From NCBI GenBank assembly GCA_900473915.1, contig UCNG01000020.1, forward strand, positions 160,873 to 224,872: a stretch of DNA of 64,000 nt. Direction: 5' to 3'. Source of the DNA: Hyphomicrobiales bacterium. GTDB lineage: Bacteria > Pseudomonadota > Alphaproteobacteria > Rhizobiales > Rhizobiaceae. The position numbers and the translations under genes were made by a program. Positions 40,817-50,667 of this stretch are shown in pieces. The notes beneath the pieces are model-generated. The model had not been told where the DNA came from. It did not search any database and worked only from the letters and a program-made list of their open reading frames with translations. Every line of letters starts with the position of its first letter. Position 1 is the stretch's first letter.

Positions 40817-41191
40817 CGGCAAGTTCTGTGGGACAGGCTTGAGGCACCGGACCGCCGAGCGGGATGGATGCCGAAGGAATTGGGCGCGACGCGGCGCTCA
40901 CATGAGAATACGGCGGTTGCAGGCAACGGTTTGTGGGCCGAAACTGTCGGGGCAGGGCCGGGTTGAGCCGGTTTTGGAGCGATCTGGCCGCTGCCCGCAA
41001 TGTCATATTCCTGAAACGTAGACGGATTATATCCATATGCGTATCGGGAATTCACTTGGGATCGTGACCACGGATGTACTGGCGCAACTCAGGTGAAAGC
41101 GGAAGGTCGGGTTCAGCCCGGCCTTTTTCGCGTCAGTGCCTGCCGCCATTTCCGGCGACTGCGCGATCTTCTTCAATCACGGAAGACATTC
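40817..41191. other. Intergenic region with an isolated terminator
   Basis: No convincing gene was found in these 375 bases. Short frames on both strands lack ribosome-binding sites and familiar composition. The only clear element is the stem-loop with T tract at 41105-41128, about 290 bases beyond the small gene at 40616, so a small transcript may end there. Confidence 0.5.
41105..41128 (+). terminator. Intrinsic terminator without an adjacent gene
   Basis: GGTCGGG (41105-41111) and CCCGGCC (41117-41123) pair with one wobble around TTCAG, followed by TTTTT. It is on the plus strand upstream of the Dabb gene, so it ends either a long tail of the 40616 gene or an unannotated small RNA. Confidence 0.7.
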
Positions 41192-41500
41192 ATGATACGC
41201 CACATCGTTCTCATCAAATTCAGGCCCGAACTCGAAGCCGCGCAGATCGACGAGAGATTGCAGTCCGTCGTCGCGCTCAAGGACAAGATCGGCGGCATCC
41301 TGTCCATCACGGCTGGCGAAAACAACAGTCCTGAAAATCTCGAAAGGGGATTTCGCCACGGCTTCGTCGTGGATTTCACGGACGGCGCGGCGCGCGACGC
41401 CTATCTTCCGCATCCCGAACACGCGAAAGTCGGCAAAAGCCTCGTCGAAGCAGCCGATGGCGGCATAGAAGGCATACTGGTTTTCGACTATGCGATCTGA
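41192..41500 (+). CDS. Dabb family (stress-responsive alpha/beta barrel) protein
   Basis: A 102-residue protein starting MIRHIVLIKFRPE, the typical first strand of Dabb proteins, with the late HPEHAKVGKSL motif of the family. Dabb proteins are small ferredoxin-like dimers of mostly unknown function. ATG 41192 has GGAAGA upstream; the frame opens at 41093 but the extension shows no homology-like features. It lies next to a dispersed repeat. Confidence 0.85.
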   Translation: MIRHIVLIKFRPELEAAQIDERLQSVVALKDKIGGILSITAGENNSPENLERGFRHGFVVDFTDGAARDAYLPHPEHAKVGKSLVEAADGGIEGILVFDYAI

Positions 41501-41502
41501 GA

Positions 41503-41645
41503 ACTTGTTCCAAAAGTCGCCATGCCGGTCTGCAAATGGTGCTTTTCTGCGTTCCGGTGCTCGCGTACCTTTAAGTACGCTCCGCTCCGGTACTCGAAGA
41601 TCGCCATTTTCAACGCGGCCTGCCGCTTTTTGATTCAGGCTCCGG
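41503..41645. repeat. Dispersed Rhizobiales/Brucella-type repeat (Bru-RS-like)
   Basis: The stretch from GAACTTGTTCCAAAAGTCGCC to about CAGGCTCCGGGATTGC contains the central palindrome GCGTACCTTTAAGTACGC (41572-41589, one mismatch pair) flanked by related CCGGTGCTCG and CCGGTACTCG segments. It resembles the palindromic repeats catalogued in Brucella as Bru-RS and their rhizobial relatives. Identity is from memory of their general form and was not checked. It fills the gap between the Dabb gene and the end of the molybdopterin-binding gene. Confidence 0.6.
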
Positions 41646-41665
41646 GATTGCTGCACCGATGCAGC

Positions 41666-42625
<960 letters not shown>

Positions 42626-43179
42626 CTCTACCCCCAATTCCCTCGTGAATATCAATAAAACATAAACCGGGTAGAGCGAACCCCGGACGATCAGGATTAT
42701 GCGTTGGAGGGCGCCTGTTAAACCCGTGTGGCGATTGAGCATTTTCATGAATTCGGTGAGAAACACGTGGCGGCCCGTTTGCGGCGGATTCGGTAAAATC
42801 CCATCACAATCCCGTTTATTCAACGGAAAAACAGTGGTTTTCACCTTGCAAACCCCGTGCGTTGGGCCTATTGGCACCGCGCATCCGATGGCCAGCGCCC
42901 CAGCCGGCCGATCCGTCGGAACATCGATCCCTGATCGGGAGATCGATCATTGCACCAGACATTGCCTGACAAGTGGCGCGCATCAGCGTCAGCTTCGATT
43001 ATTCATACAAAATGCCCGTTTTTGGGCGCGACATTACGATCCAGCACAATTTTCGTCAGACACGTGACAAATGCGGTTATTCGTTATAACGGTACTTTTG
43101 GAAATTTCAGAATTTACCGAAAACTAGGAAATGACGCATGCGCCGGAGATGACACTCTGCGCGCAGGATGGAAAGACAA
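42626..43179. other. Long divergent promoter region before cyoA
   Basis: These 554 bases separate the molybdopterin-binding gene (minus) from cyoA (plus). No coding frame stands out. Two palindromes are visible: ATCGATC...GATCGAT at 42923-42947 with an inner CC/GG pair, and the perfect CGTTATAACG at 43082-43091, about 90 bases before cyoA. Either could bind a regulator of the oxidase, but no known box was matched. Confidence 0.5.
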
Positions 43180-44187
43180 ATGAAACACGGCACCCCCCGG
43201 ACGATCGTTTCGTTCGCCGTCATGGCCCTCACGGCGTTTCTCGCAGGCTGCGAGAACCAGGTCCTGCTTTCTCCGAAAGGGGAAATAGGCATGGCAGAAC
43301 GCGATCTCATCTTCTTTGCGACCGGCATCATGCTGCTTGTCGTGCTTCCCGTCATCTTCATGACGCTTTACTTCGCATGGAAGTACCGCGCCTCGAATGA
43401 AAAGGCGGATTACCAGCCCGACTGGCATCACTCGACCAAGATCGAGCTTGCCGTCTGGCTCATCCCGATGGCGATCATTGTCGTTCTGGGCACGGTCACC
43501 TGGATCAGCACGCACAAGCTCGACCCGTATCGTCCGCTGGAATCGAACGCGAAGCCGATCAATGTCGAGGTCGTCGCGCTCGACTGGAAATGGCTTTTCA
43601 TCTATCCCGATCAGGGCATCGCCACCGTCAACGAAATGGCAATGCCGGTCGATGTGCCGGTCAACTTCAAGCTGACCTCCAGCAACATCATGAATTCCTT
43701 CTTCATTCCGCAGCTCGGCAGCCAGGTCTACACCATGCCGAGCATGCAGACGAAGCTGCATCTGGTTGCCAATCATGAAGGCGAATTCGACGGCATCTCG
43801 GCCAATTACAGCGGCCAGGGCTTTGCCCAGATGCGCTTCAAGGCGCATGCCTACAATCAGGCCGACTTCGACAAGTGGGTTGCCGATGTGAAGGCCAAGG
43901 CAAACGGCGAGGAACTGAACGGCGCGCGCTACGGTTCGCTGGTGCAGCCGAGCGAAAAGCATCCGGTGCAGTTCTTCACCTATAATGACAAGGCGCTGTT
44001 CCACAACATCGTCAACCGCTGCTGGGACGGCAAGTCCGTCTGCCTCGACGATGAAATGCATCGCCAGCAGATGATCCGCGAAGCGCGCGCCAATCTGCGC
44101 AAGTCTTCGCCTGTCGATTTCAGCCAGTGGGCGAACGACATCATCTGCGCCGTGCAGCCGCAGCGCCTGTCGCAGCTAGCAAACTGA
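43180..44187 (+). CDS. cyoA: Cytochrome o ubiquinol oxidase subunit II
   Basis: A 335-residue lipoprotein subunit of the terminal quinol oxidase. The lipobox FLAGC puts the lipidated Cys at residue 24. Two membrane helices (about 40-62 and 85-105) are followed by a periplasmic cupredoxin-like domain (EVVALDWKWLFIYPDQGIA) that lacks the CuA ligands, as expected for quinol oxidases. ATG 43180 follows GGAAAG; ATG 43168 is possible. Confidence 0.95.
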   Translation: MKHGTPRTIVSFAVMALTAFLAGCENQVLLSPKGEIGMAERDLIFFATGIMLLVVLPVIFMTLYFAWKYRASNEKADYQPDWHHSTKIELAVWLIPMAIIVVLGTVTWISTHKLDPYRPLESNAKPINVEVVALDWKWLFIYPDQGIATVNEMAMPVDVPVNFKLTSSNIMNSFFIPQLGSQVYTMPSMQTKLHLVANHEGEFDGISANYSGQGFAQMRFKAHAYNQADFDKWVADVKAKANGEELNGARYGSLVQPSEKHPVQFFTYNDKALFHNIVNRCWDGKSVCLDDEMHRQQMIREARANLRKSSPVDFSQWANDIICAVQPQRLSQLAN

Positions 44188-44314
44188 TTTGCCGATGGCG
44201 CCGTGACCCCGCAGGGGTCGCGGCCATCCGCATTCAATCCCTTGTTTCACGCGGTTCCGGAAAGATGGCGCTCTTGCGCCGCCCCGGAATTGCTCCAATC
44301 GAAGCGTGATAAAA

Positions 44315-46294
44315 ATGTTCGGAAAACTTACGCTCGAAGCGATACCCTATCACGAGCCAATCATCATGGTCACTTTGGCCGCGGTGGCTGGCGGGGGGCT
44401 CGCTCTTCTTGCAGCCATAACCTACTACCGCAAATGGGCGCCGCTCTGGAACGACTGGCTCACCTCCGTCGACCACAAGCGCATTGGCGTGATGTATATC
44501 ATTCTGGCGCTGGTGATGCTGTTCCGCGGCTTCTCGGATGCGGTGATGATGCGCGCCCAGCAGGCGCTTGCCTCCGGCGCCAATGAAGGCTTCCTGCCGC
44601 CGCACCACTACGACCAGATCTTCACCGCCCATGGCGTGATCATGATCTTCTTCGTGGCGATGCCCTTCATCGTCGGCCTGATGAACTTTGCCGTGCCGCT
44701 TCAGATCGGCGCGCGCGACGTGGCTTTCCCCTACCTCAACTCGCTCAGCTTCTGGCTGACGGTTGCCGGTGCGATCCTCATCAACATCTCGCTCGGCGTC
44801 GGCGAATTCGCCAAGACCGGCTGGCTGGCCTATCCGCCGCTTTCCGGCAAGGAGTTCAGCCCGGATGTCGGGGTGGATTACTATATCTGGGCCTTGCAGA
44901 TTTCCGGCATGGGCACGCTGCTTTCCGGCGTCAACCTCATCACCACCATCATCAAGATGCGCGCGCCCGGCATGGGCATGATGCAGGTTCCGGTCTTCAC
45001 CTGGACCGCGCTCTGCTCCAACGTGCTGATCGTTGCGGCCTTCCCGATCCTCACCGTCACGCTGGCGCTTCTGTCGCTCGACCGCTATCTGGATTTCCAC
45101 TTCTTCACCAATGATGCCGGTGGCAATCCGATGATGTATGTGAACCTCATCTGGATCTGGGGCCACCCGGAAGTCTATATTCTGGTTCTGCCGTGCTTCG
45201 GCATCTTCTCGGAAATCGTGGCAACCTTCTCCGGCAAGCGCCTGTTCGGCTACAAGTCGATGGTTTACGCCACCGTTGCCATCACCATCCTGTCGTTCCT
45301 GGTCTGGGTCCACCACTTCTTCACCATGGGTGGCGGCGCCAATGTCAACGCCTTCTTCGGCGTGGCGACCATGATCATTTCCATCCCGACAGGGGCGAAG
45401 GTCTTCAACTGGCTCTTCACCATGTATAAGGGTCGCGTGCGCATGGAAACGCCGATCATGTGGACCATCGGCTTCATGTGCACCTTCGTCGTCGGCGGCA
45501 TGACGGGCGTTCTGCTCGCTGTTCCTCCGGCAGACTTCGTGCTGCACAACTCGGTGTTCCTGATTGCCCACTTCCACAATGTGATCATTTCGGGCGTCCT
45601 GTTCGGCTGTTTTGCCGGTGTCGTCTACTGGTGGCCGAAGGCTTTCGGCTTCAAGCTGAACGAACGTCTGGGCAAGAACGCCTTCTGGTGCTGGCTCGTC
45701 GGCTTCATCCTTGCCTTCATGCCGCTCTACGTGCTCGGCCTGATGGGCATGACCCGTCGTCTGAACCACACCGAAAACCCGGCATGGCACATCTATCTCA
45801 TCGTTGCCGCCGTCGGCGTTGCGATCATCCTTTGCGGCATCGTGTTCCAGGTTCTGCAGATCGCCATCTCGATCCGCGACCGCGAAAAGCTGCGCGATAC
45901 CAATGGCGACAGCTGGGGCACGGGCCGCACGCTGGAATGGTCGCTGGCTTCGCCGCCTGCCTTCTACAACTTCGCCGAAGTTCCGCATGTGCGCGATCAT
46001 GACAGCTGGTGGGATATGAAGCAGAACGGCTATGTGCGCCGCACCGAAAAGTTCGCGCGCATTCATATGCCGAAGAACACCGGCACCGGCTTCATCATCG
46101 GCATGCTGAACATTCCGCTCGGCTTTGCCCTGGTCTGGCACATCTGGTGGCTGGCAATCGCCTCCGCCCTCGCTGTGCTGGCCGTTGCCATCGCTCATTC
46201 CTTCAATAATGACAGGGACTTTTACGTCTCGGCCGAAGAGGTGCAGGAAGTCGAAGACCTCCGTACCCGGCAACTGACTGCTCAGGAGGCCTGA
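44315..46294 (+). CDS. cyoB: Cytochrome o ubiquinol oxidase subunit I
   Basis: A 659-residue haem-copper oxidase with about 14 membrane helices. Visible are the HGVIMIFF haem-ligand helix, the [11 protein letters not shown] motif with the Cu-ligand His and cross-linked Tyr, the HHFFTMG Cu ligands and the HFHNVIISG haem ligands. It reduces oxygen to water and pumps protons. ATG 44315 begins MFGKLTLEA like other CyoB proteins; a GTG lies three codons upstream. Confidence 0.97.
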   Translation: MFGKLTLEAIPYHEPIIMVTLAAVAGGGLALLAAITYYRKWAPLWNDWLTSVDHKRIGVMYIILALVMLFRGFSDAVMMRAQQALASGANEGFLPPHHYDQIFTAHGVIMIFFVAMPFIVGLMNFAVPLQIGARDVAFPYLNSLSFWLTVAGAILINISLGVGEFAKTGWLAYPPLSGKEFSPDVGVDYYIWALQISGMGTLLSGVNLITTIIKMRAPGMGMMQVPVFTWTALCSNVLIVAAFPILTVTLALLSLDRYLDFHFFTNDAGGNPMMYVNLIWIWGHPEVYILVLPCFGIFSEIVATFSGKRLFGYKSMVYATVAITILSFLVWVHHFFTMGGGANVNAFFGVATMIISIPTGAKVFNWLFTMYKGRVRMETPIMWTIGFMCTFVVGGMTGVLLAVPPADFVLHNSVFLIAHFHNVIISGVLFGCFAGVVYWWPKAFGFKLNERLGKNAFWCWLVGFILAFMPLYVLGLMGMTRRLNHTENPAWHIYLIVAAVGVAIILCGIVFQVLQIAISIRDREKLRDTNGDSWGTGRTLEWSLASPPAFYNFAEVPHVRDHDSWWDMKQNGYVRRTEKFARIHMPKNTGTGFIIGMLNIPLGFALVWHIWWLAIASALAVLAVAIAHSFNNDRDFYVSAEEVQEVEDLRTRQLTAQEA

Positions 46295-46299
46295 TTCCG

Positions 46300-46941
46300 A
46301 TGAGCGCAAGCATTTCAACCGCCGCTCCCTCCGTTGCTCCGTTCAGGGGCGGAAACGAGCACCCCGCTCACGAGGACCATCACGATGCAGGGTCGACCAC
46401 GCTGGTCGGCTTCTGGATCTACCTGATGAGCGACTGCGTCCTGTTCTCGGGGCTGTTTGCAACCTATGCCGTTCTGGCGCATCAGTTCGCGGGCGGTCCG
46501 ACCGGCCGTGAACTGTTCGATCTGAACTTCGTTCTGATCGAAACCATGCTGCTCCTGGTGTCGTCGCTGACCTATGGTCTGGCCACGCTGTCGATGTTCA
46601 AGAAGAACCGCGCTGGCCTTCTGTTCTGGCTGGGCGTGACCTTCCTGCTCGGCGCTGCCTTCCTCGCGATGGAAGTCTATGAGTTCAATCACCTGATCCA
46701 CGAAGGTGCCGGACCGGGCCGCAGCGCGTTCCTCTCCGCTTTCTTCGCGCTGGTGGGAACCCATGGTCTTCACATCACGTCGGGCCTCATCTGGATCCTG
46801 GTTCTTTCCGGCCAGCTTCTGCGTGATGGCCTGACCGAAAAGAACCAGACGCGCGTGATGTGCCTCAGCCTCTTCTGGCACTTCCTGGACATCATCTGGA
46901 TCGGCGTCTTTACTCTTGTCTATCTGCTGGGTGTACTGTGA
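46300..46941 (+). CDS. cyoC: Cytochrome o ubiquinol oxidase subunit III
   Basis: A 213-residue membrane subunit with five helices, including the conserved [16 protein letters not shown] and the Glu-containing [13 protein letters not shown]. It stabilises subunit I. The start lies five bases after cyoB, and its stop shares a base with the cyoD ATG. Confidence 0.95.
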   Translation: MSASISTAAPSVAPFRGGNEHPAHEDHHDAGSTTLVGFWIYLMSDCVLFSGLFATYAVLAHQFAGGPTGRELFDLNFVLIETMLLLVSSLTYGLATLSMFKKNRAGLLFWLGVTFLLGAAFLAMEVYEFNHLIHEGAGPGRSAFLSAFFALVGTHGLHITSGLIWILVLSGQLLRDGLTEKNQTRVMCLSLFWHFLDIIWIGVFTLVYLLGVL

Positions 46942-47309
46942 TGAGCTCTGCACACGAAACACACGACCACGGCGCAAGCCACGGCAGCCTGAAGTCCTAT
47001 CTGATCGGCTTCGTGCTGGCGGTCGCCCTTACCGTCGTTCCATTCATGATGGCCATGAATGGCTACTTCACGCCGGGAACCACCGCTGCCATCGTGCTCG
47101 GTCTCGCCGTCGTCCAGATCCTGGTGCATCTGGTTTACTTCCTGCACCTCGATCCGAGGTCGGAAGGCGGCTGGAACATTCTGGCGCTCATCTTCACGGT
47201 CATCATTCTGGCCATCGTGCTTGCCGGCTCCATCTGGGTCATGCATCACCTCGATACCAATATGATGCCGATGTACATGTCGCCGGAAGACGTGCGCAAC
47301 CTGCCATAA
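46941..47309 (+). CDS. cyoD: Cytochrome o ubiquinol oxidase subunit IV
   Basis: A 122-residue small membrane subunit with three helices and the typical HGSLKSYLIGF and LVYFLHLDPRSEGGWN segments. It assists assembly of the oxidase. It starts within the cyoC stop (TGATG). No cyoE (haem O synthase) follows here, so that gene must be elsewhere. Confidence 0.94.
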   Translation: MSSAHETHDHGASHGSLKSYLIGFVLAVALTVVPFMMAMNGYFTPGTTAAIVLGLAVVQILVHLVYFLHLDPRSEGGWNILALIFTVIILAIVLAGSIWVMHHLDTNMMPMYMSPEDVRNLP

Positions 47310-47708
47310 GCTTCGTCAAGGGCATTCCCTGCATCGCAACGCCTGCGGGGAATGCTTCTGTGAGCTTCGTGAAACAACTGGCCTGACGGCCCGTGATCGC
47401 GGCTTTATCCTCCCTCTCTCCCCCCAAAGCCGCGTGGCGCCCCGGTTCATTCCGGGGCGCTTTTCTTTGTGCGCTGGGGTGCCGGAATGCATTCGATAAA
47501 ATTGTAGTAAAATTTATGTAAAATAGATTGGTAACCCGGTAACGCTAAGTCTGCACGGTACTAATTAAAGTGTAGGAAATGATAATATAAGGCCTAAATT
47601 TACCATCGCATGTATAGTAATTTGCATTTTTTGCTATACTATATATAGTCGCTATTGTGTTTGATACTTAATTCGTCTCTGGTTGTTCGCAAATCTGGAG
47701 TATATGCG
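47310..47708. other. Intergenic region after cyoD, AT-rich second half
   Basis: After the cyo terminator the sequence is strongly AT-rich from about 47480 to 47660, ending in the perfect 12-base palindrome ACTATATATAGT at 47638-47649. It probably holds the promoter of the SH3-protein gene. No coding frame was recognised. Confidence 0.5.
47437..47467 (+). terminator. Terminator of the cyoABCD operon
   Basis: GCGCCCCGG (47437-47445) and CCGGGGCGC (47452-47460) form a perfect 9-bp stem with a six-base loop, followed by TTTTCTTTG. Confidence 0.88.
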
Positions 47709-48383
47709 ATGTCGTTTTTTAAAAGAGTGCTTACTAAAAATCGTTTTCTCGGCGTCGCTGTTGCGGCGGCGTTTCTGGTCGCGCCCGCTGTTGCTTCCGC
47801 GGCCACGGCCTATGTTTCGGCTGCGGTGAATGTCCGTTCGGGGCCGGGCGCCAATTATGCCCGTGTTGCCGCACTTCCTGCCGGGGCGAGCGTGAATGCC
47901 GGTTCCTGCCGCAATGGCTGGTGCCAGATTTATAGTGGCGGCAGCGTTGGCTTTGTGTCGGCACGCTATGTCCGTTTCGGTTCCTATGCTGCGCCGTCCA
48001 CCGCTGTCATCGTCGATAATGGCTACTATGATGGCTGGGCGCCGGGCTTTGGCGCGGGTCTCGGTCTCGGCTGGGCAACCGGCGGCTATTGGGGGCCTGG
48101 CTATCGGGGATATGGCTGGCGCGGCGGTCCGAACTATTACAATGGCTGCATCGGCCGCAACTGCCAGTCCTGGCGCGGCGGTCGCAATCACTGGAACCCG
48201 CACTGGGGCGTCGGACCCGCATGGCGGACCCGGCAGGCTGGCCACTATTGGGGGCCGGGGCCGGTAAGGCCGCGCTTCAACGGCGGCGGCTTCAATCGGC
48301 CCACATATAACCGGCCTGCATTCAATCACGGCTTTGGCGGCGGCCATTTCGGCAATATGCGCCCGATCCACTCCGGCCGCTGA
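47709..48383 (+). CDS. Exported bacterial SH3-domain protein with Gly/Trp/Tyr-rich tail
   Basis: A 224-residue secreted or periplasmic protein. A Sec signal peptide (residues 1-31, ending VASA-A) precedes one SH3_3 domain (about 33-90: VNVRSGPGANYARVAALPAG and WCQIYSGGSVGFVSARYV). The rest is a low-complexity region rich in Gly, Trp, Tyr, Asn and Arg without a known fold. Such proteins often bind peptidoglycan or cell-wall peptides. ATG 47709 has GGAG eight bases upstream. Confidence 0.87.
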   Translation: MSFFKRVLTKNRFLGVAVAAAFLVAPAVASAATAYVSAAVNVRSGPGANYARVAALPAGASVNAGSCRNGWCQIYSGGSVGFVSARYVRFGSYAAPSTAVIVDNGYYDGWAPGFGAGLGLGWATGGYWGPGYRGYGWRGGPNYYNGCIGRNCQSWRGGRNHWNPHWGVGPAWRTRQAGHYWGPGPVRPRFNGGGFNRPTYNRPAFNHGFGGGHFGNMRPIHSGR

Positions 48384-48705
48384 CAGCCGGAACACTTCGT
48401 CAGGTCATCCTCCTCCCTCCTCCCGTGACCTGATGGGCGGCCCGCCGACACCCCGCCGGCGGGCCGCGCTTTTGGGGAATTTTCGATAATCATCAGAAAA
48501 TGCATGGGCGCGTTCCACTCAACCTGCGCGAGCAACCGGGAGAGTGTGGTAACGTTAATACTCCGTTGACTGAAATGGTCCATATCTAGCGTTGTCGCTT
48601 GGAGTTCCGCTCTCCCCATGGTAATCCCTGAATCGTCCTGGGCTGGGGATGATGATCGGGACGCTGCCAGGCGACCGCATAGACAGAAACCGGACAGTAA
48701 CGCGT
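48384..48705. other. Intergenic region upstream of tamA
   Basis: This gap contains the terminator of the SH3-protein gene near 48437-48473 and then about 230 bases without a recognised gene. It presumably contains the tamA promoter; TTGACTGAAATGG near 48566 is a possible -35 region but no matching -10 box is clear. Confidence 0.45.
48437..48473 (+). terminator. Terminator of the SH3-protein gene
   Basis: GCGGCCCGCCG (48437-48447) pairs perfectly with CGGCGGGCCGC (48457-48467) over 11 bp, followed by GCTTTTGG. Confidence 0.83.
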
Positions 48706-50667
48706 ATGACTTGGAGTAACAGGACGATACAGGGAAGAAGCATCGCCGTGCTTTTGCTGGCGGCGCATTTTTCCTCGTTCACGGTGTCGCCTGCGCTGGC
48801 ATTCGAGTTGTTCGGAATCCATCTGTGGGGCGAAGCCAAGAAGGAAGACCCGGATATCATCGACCCGAAGACCTATACGGTCGAGGTCACGACCACGGGC
48901 GACCGCAAGAATGCGGACGGCACGGAAGCCGACCTGAAATCCACCATTGAAGGCGCGTCGGGCCTCGTCACCGATCAGGAGAAGCCTGCCTCGGGCTCCG
49001 CTGGCCTGCTAGCCAAGGCGCGCGGCGATTATCGCCGCATTCTGGCAGCACTTTATGGCGAGGGCCGTTATGGCGGCACCATATCCATCCTTGTCGATGG
49101 CCGTGAGGCGAACGACATTCCACCGGACGCGGACATTCCCGACAATGCGAAGGTCGCGATCTCTGTCGATCCCGGCCCGCAATTCCTGTTTTCCCGCACC
49201 GCGATTTCCAATATCGCGCCGCCGCCGGTCGACAAGCGCGATCACGTGCAGTCGCCGGAAGACGCCGGATTCGCGCCGGGACAGGTGGCGCGTTCGGGCA
49301 CGGTCATCAAGGCCGAGCGTCTTGCCGTCGAGGCATGGCGCCAGCAGGGTTATGCCAAGGCGCGTGTGACGGGCGAGGACATCGTCGCCGATCATGACGG
49401 CAACCGCGTTTCCGCCGACGTGTCGCTCGATCCCGGCCAGAAGGCGCATTACGGCCCGGTCAGCGTGCTTGGTACGGCGCGCATGGACCCGCAATTCGTT
49501 GCCTGGATGACAGGCCTGAAAGAAGGCCAGGAATACGACCCCGACGATATCGAAAAGGCCAAGAAGCGTCTTGGCCGCATGGAAGTGTTCCGGGCGATGA
49601 GCTTCGAGGAAGCCGAAAAGATCGAGCCGGACGGCAGCTTGCCGATGACGCTCAACGTGCAGGAGCGCAAGCCGCGCCGATTCGGCTTCGGTGCCGAATA
49701 TTCGACCATCGACGGCTTCGGCCTCACCGGCTACTGGATGCACCGCAACCTGTTCGGGCGCGGCGAGCGCCTGCGTTTCGACGCCAAGGTCAGCGGTATT
49801 GGCGGCACGCAGGACAATTCCTTCGATCCGCAGAACTTCACCTATCTTCTGGGCACCAGCTTCACCAAGCCCGGCGTCTATACGCCGGATACGGATTTTG
49901 TAGCTTCCCTCGATGCCAAGCGTGAGGTGCTGGACGCCTATACCGAAACCTCGGTCAATGCGAAGACCGGCTTCACGCAGATATTCAGCGACGAACTGTC
50001 GGGCGCGCTTTACGCGAAGGCCAGCCATGGCCGCTTCAACGACGACGTGTTCGGCGACCGCACTTTCACCACGGCGGGTCTTGAGGGCAACCTTCTCTAT
50101 GACAGCCGCAACAACAAGCCGGACCCGAGTTCGGGCTTCTATCTGGAAGGCAATATCCAGCCCTTCTATGAATTCCAGTACGGCAATTTCGCCACCCGCT
50201 TCACCGCCGAAGGCCGCACCTATTACGGCTTGGGCGAAAAGGACCGGGTGATTCTCGCGGGCCGCCTGAAGGTCGGTTCGATTGTCGGCGCGTCCATCGA
50301 GGACCTGCCGCCGAGCCAGCTCTTCCTCGCGGGCGGCGGCGGCTCGGTTCGCGGTTACGGCTATCGCAATATCGGCGTCAGCGCCGGCAATGGCGAGATC
50401 GTCGGCGGGCGTTCGCTCGTCGAGGCCAATGGCGAAGTGCGCGCCCGCATCACCGATTCCATCGGCGCGGTGGCGTTCGTCGATGCCGGTTATGTCGGCG
50501 AAAAATCCTTTCCCGATTTCTCGGAACAGATGCGTGTCGGTGTCGGTGGCGGTCTGCGCTACCTGACCGGCCTCGGGCCGATCCGCCTTGATGTCGCCGT
50601 TCCGCTCAACCGCCGCTCGGGCGATCCGAGCTATGGCTTGTACGTAGGTATAGGACAGGCGTTTTGA
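48706..50667 (+). CDS. tamA: TamA-like outer membrane protein (Omp85/BamA superfamily)
   Basis: A 653-residue outer-membrane beta-barrel protein. A signal peptide ending SPALA precedes POTRA-type domains (about 45-290) and a C-terminal Omp85 barrel with the conserved GGGGSVRGYGYRNIG near residue 545 and a terminal Phe. It pairs with TamB to move proteins or lipids to the outer membrane. The start is uncertain: ATG 48706 gives a neat signal peptide, while in-frame ATGs at 48649 and 48652 lie directly after a GGGG run. Confidence 0.9.
   Translation: MTWSNRTIQGRSIAVLLLAAHFSSFTVSPALAFELFGIHLWGEAKKEDPDIIDPKTYTVEVTTTGDRKNADGTEADLKSTIEGASGLVTDQEKPASGSAGLLAKARGDYRRILAALYGEGRYGGTISILVDGREANDIPPDADIPDNAKVAISVDPGPQFLFSRTAISNIAPPPVDKRDHVQSPEDAGFAPGQVARSGTVIKAERLAVEAWRQQGYAKARVTGEDIVADHDGNRVSADVSLDPGQKAHYGPVSVLGTARMDPQFVAWMTGLKEGQEYDPDDIEKAKKRLGRMEVFRAMSFEEAEKIEPDGSLPMTLNVQERKPRRFGFGAEYSTIDGFGLTGYWMHRNLFGRGERLRFDAKVSGIGGTQDNSFDPQNFTYLLGTSFTKPGVYTPDTDFVASLDAKREVLDAYTETSVNAKTGFTQIFSDELSGALYAKASHGRFNDDVFGDRTFTTAGLEGNLLYDSRNNKPDPSSGFYLEGNIQPFYEFQYGNFATRFTAEGRTYYGLGEKDRVILAGRLKVGSIVGASIEDLPPSQLFLAGGGGSVRGYGYRNIGVSAGNGEIVGGRSLVEANGEVRARITDSIGAVAFVDAGYVGEKSFPDFSEQMRVGVGGGLRYLTGLGPIRLDVAVPLNRRSGDPSYGLYVGIGQAF

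Noticed and set aside
40780-41055. Short frames on both strands between the 66-residue gene and the Dabb gene
   Set aside because: Low-quality composition and no ribosome-binding site; the region is better explained as non-coding.
44234-46318. 694-residue open frame on the minus strand
   Set aside because: It lies wholly antisense to cyoB, has the runs of His, Asp, Gly and Arg typical of antisense reading in GC-rich coding DNA, and shows no domain.
47622-47640. TTGCAT and TATACT as a promoter before the SH3-protein gene
   Set aside because: The two boxes are only seven bases apart, too close for a sigma-70 promoter.
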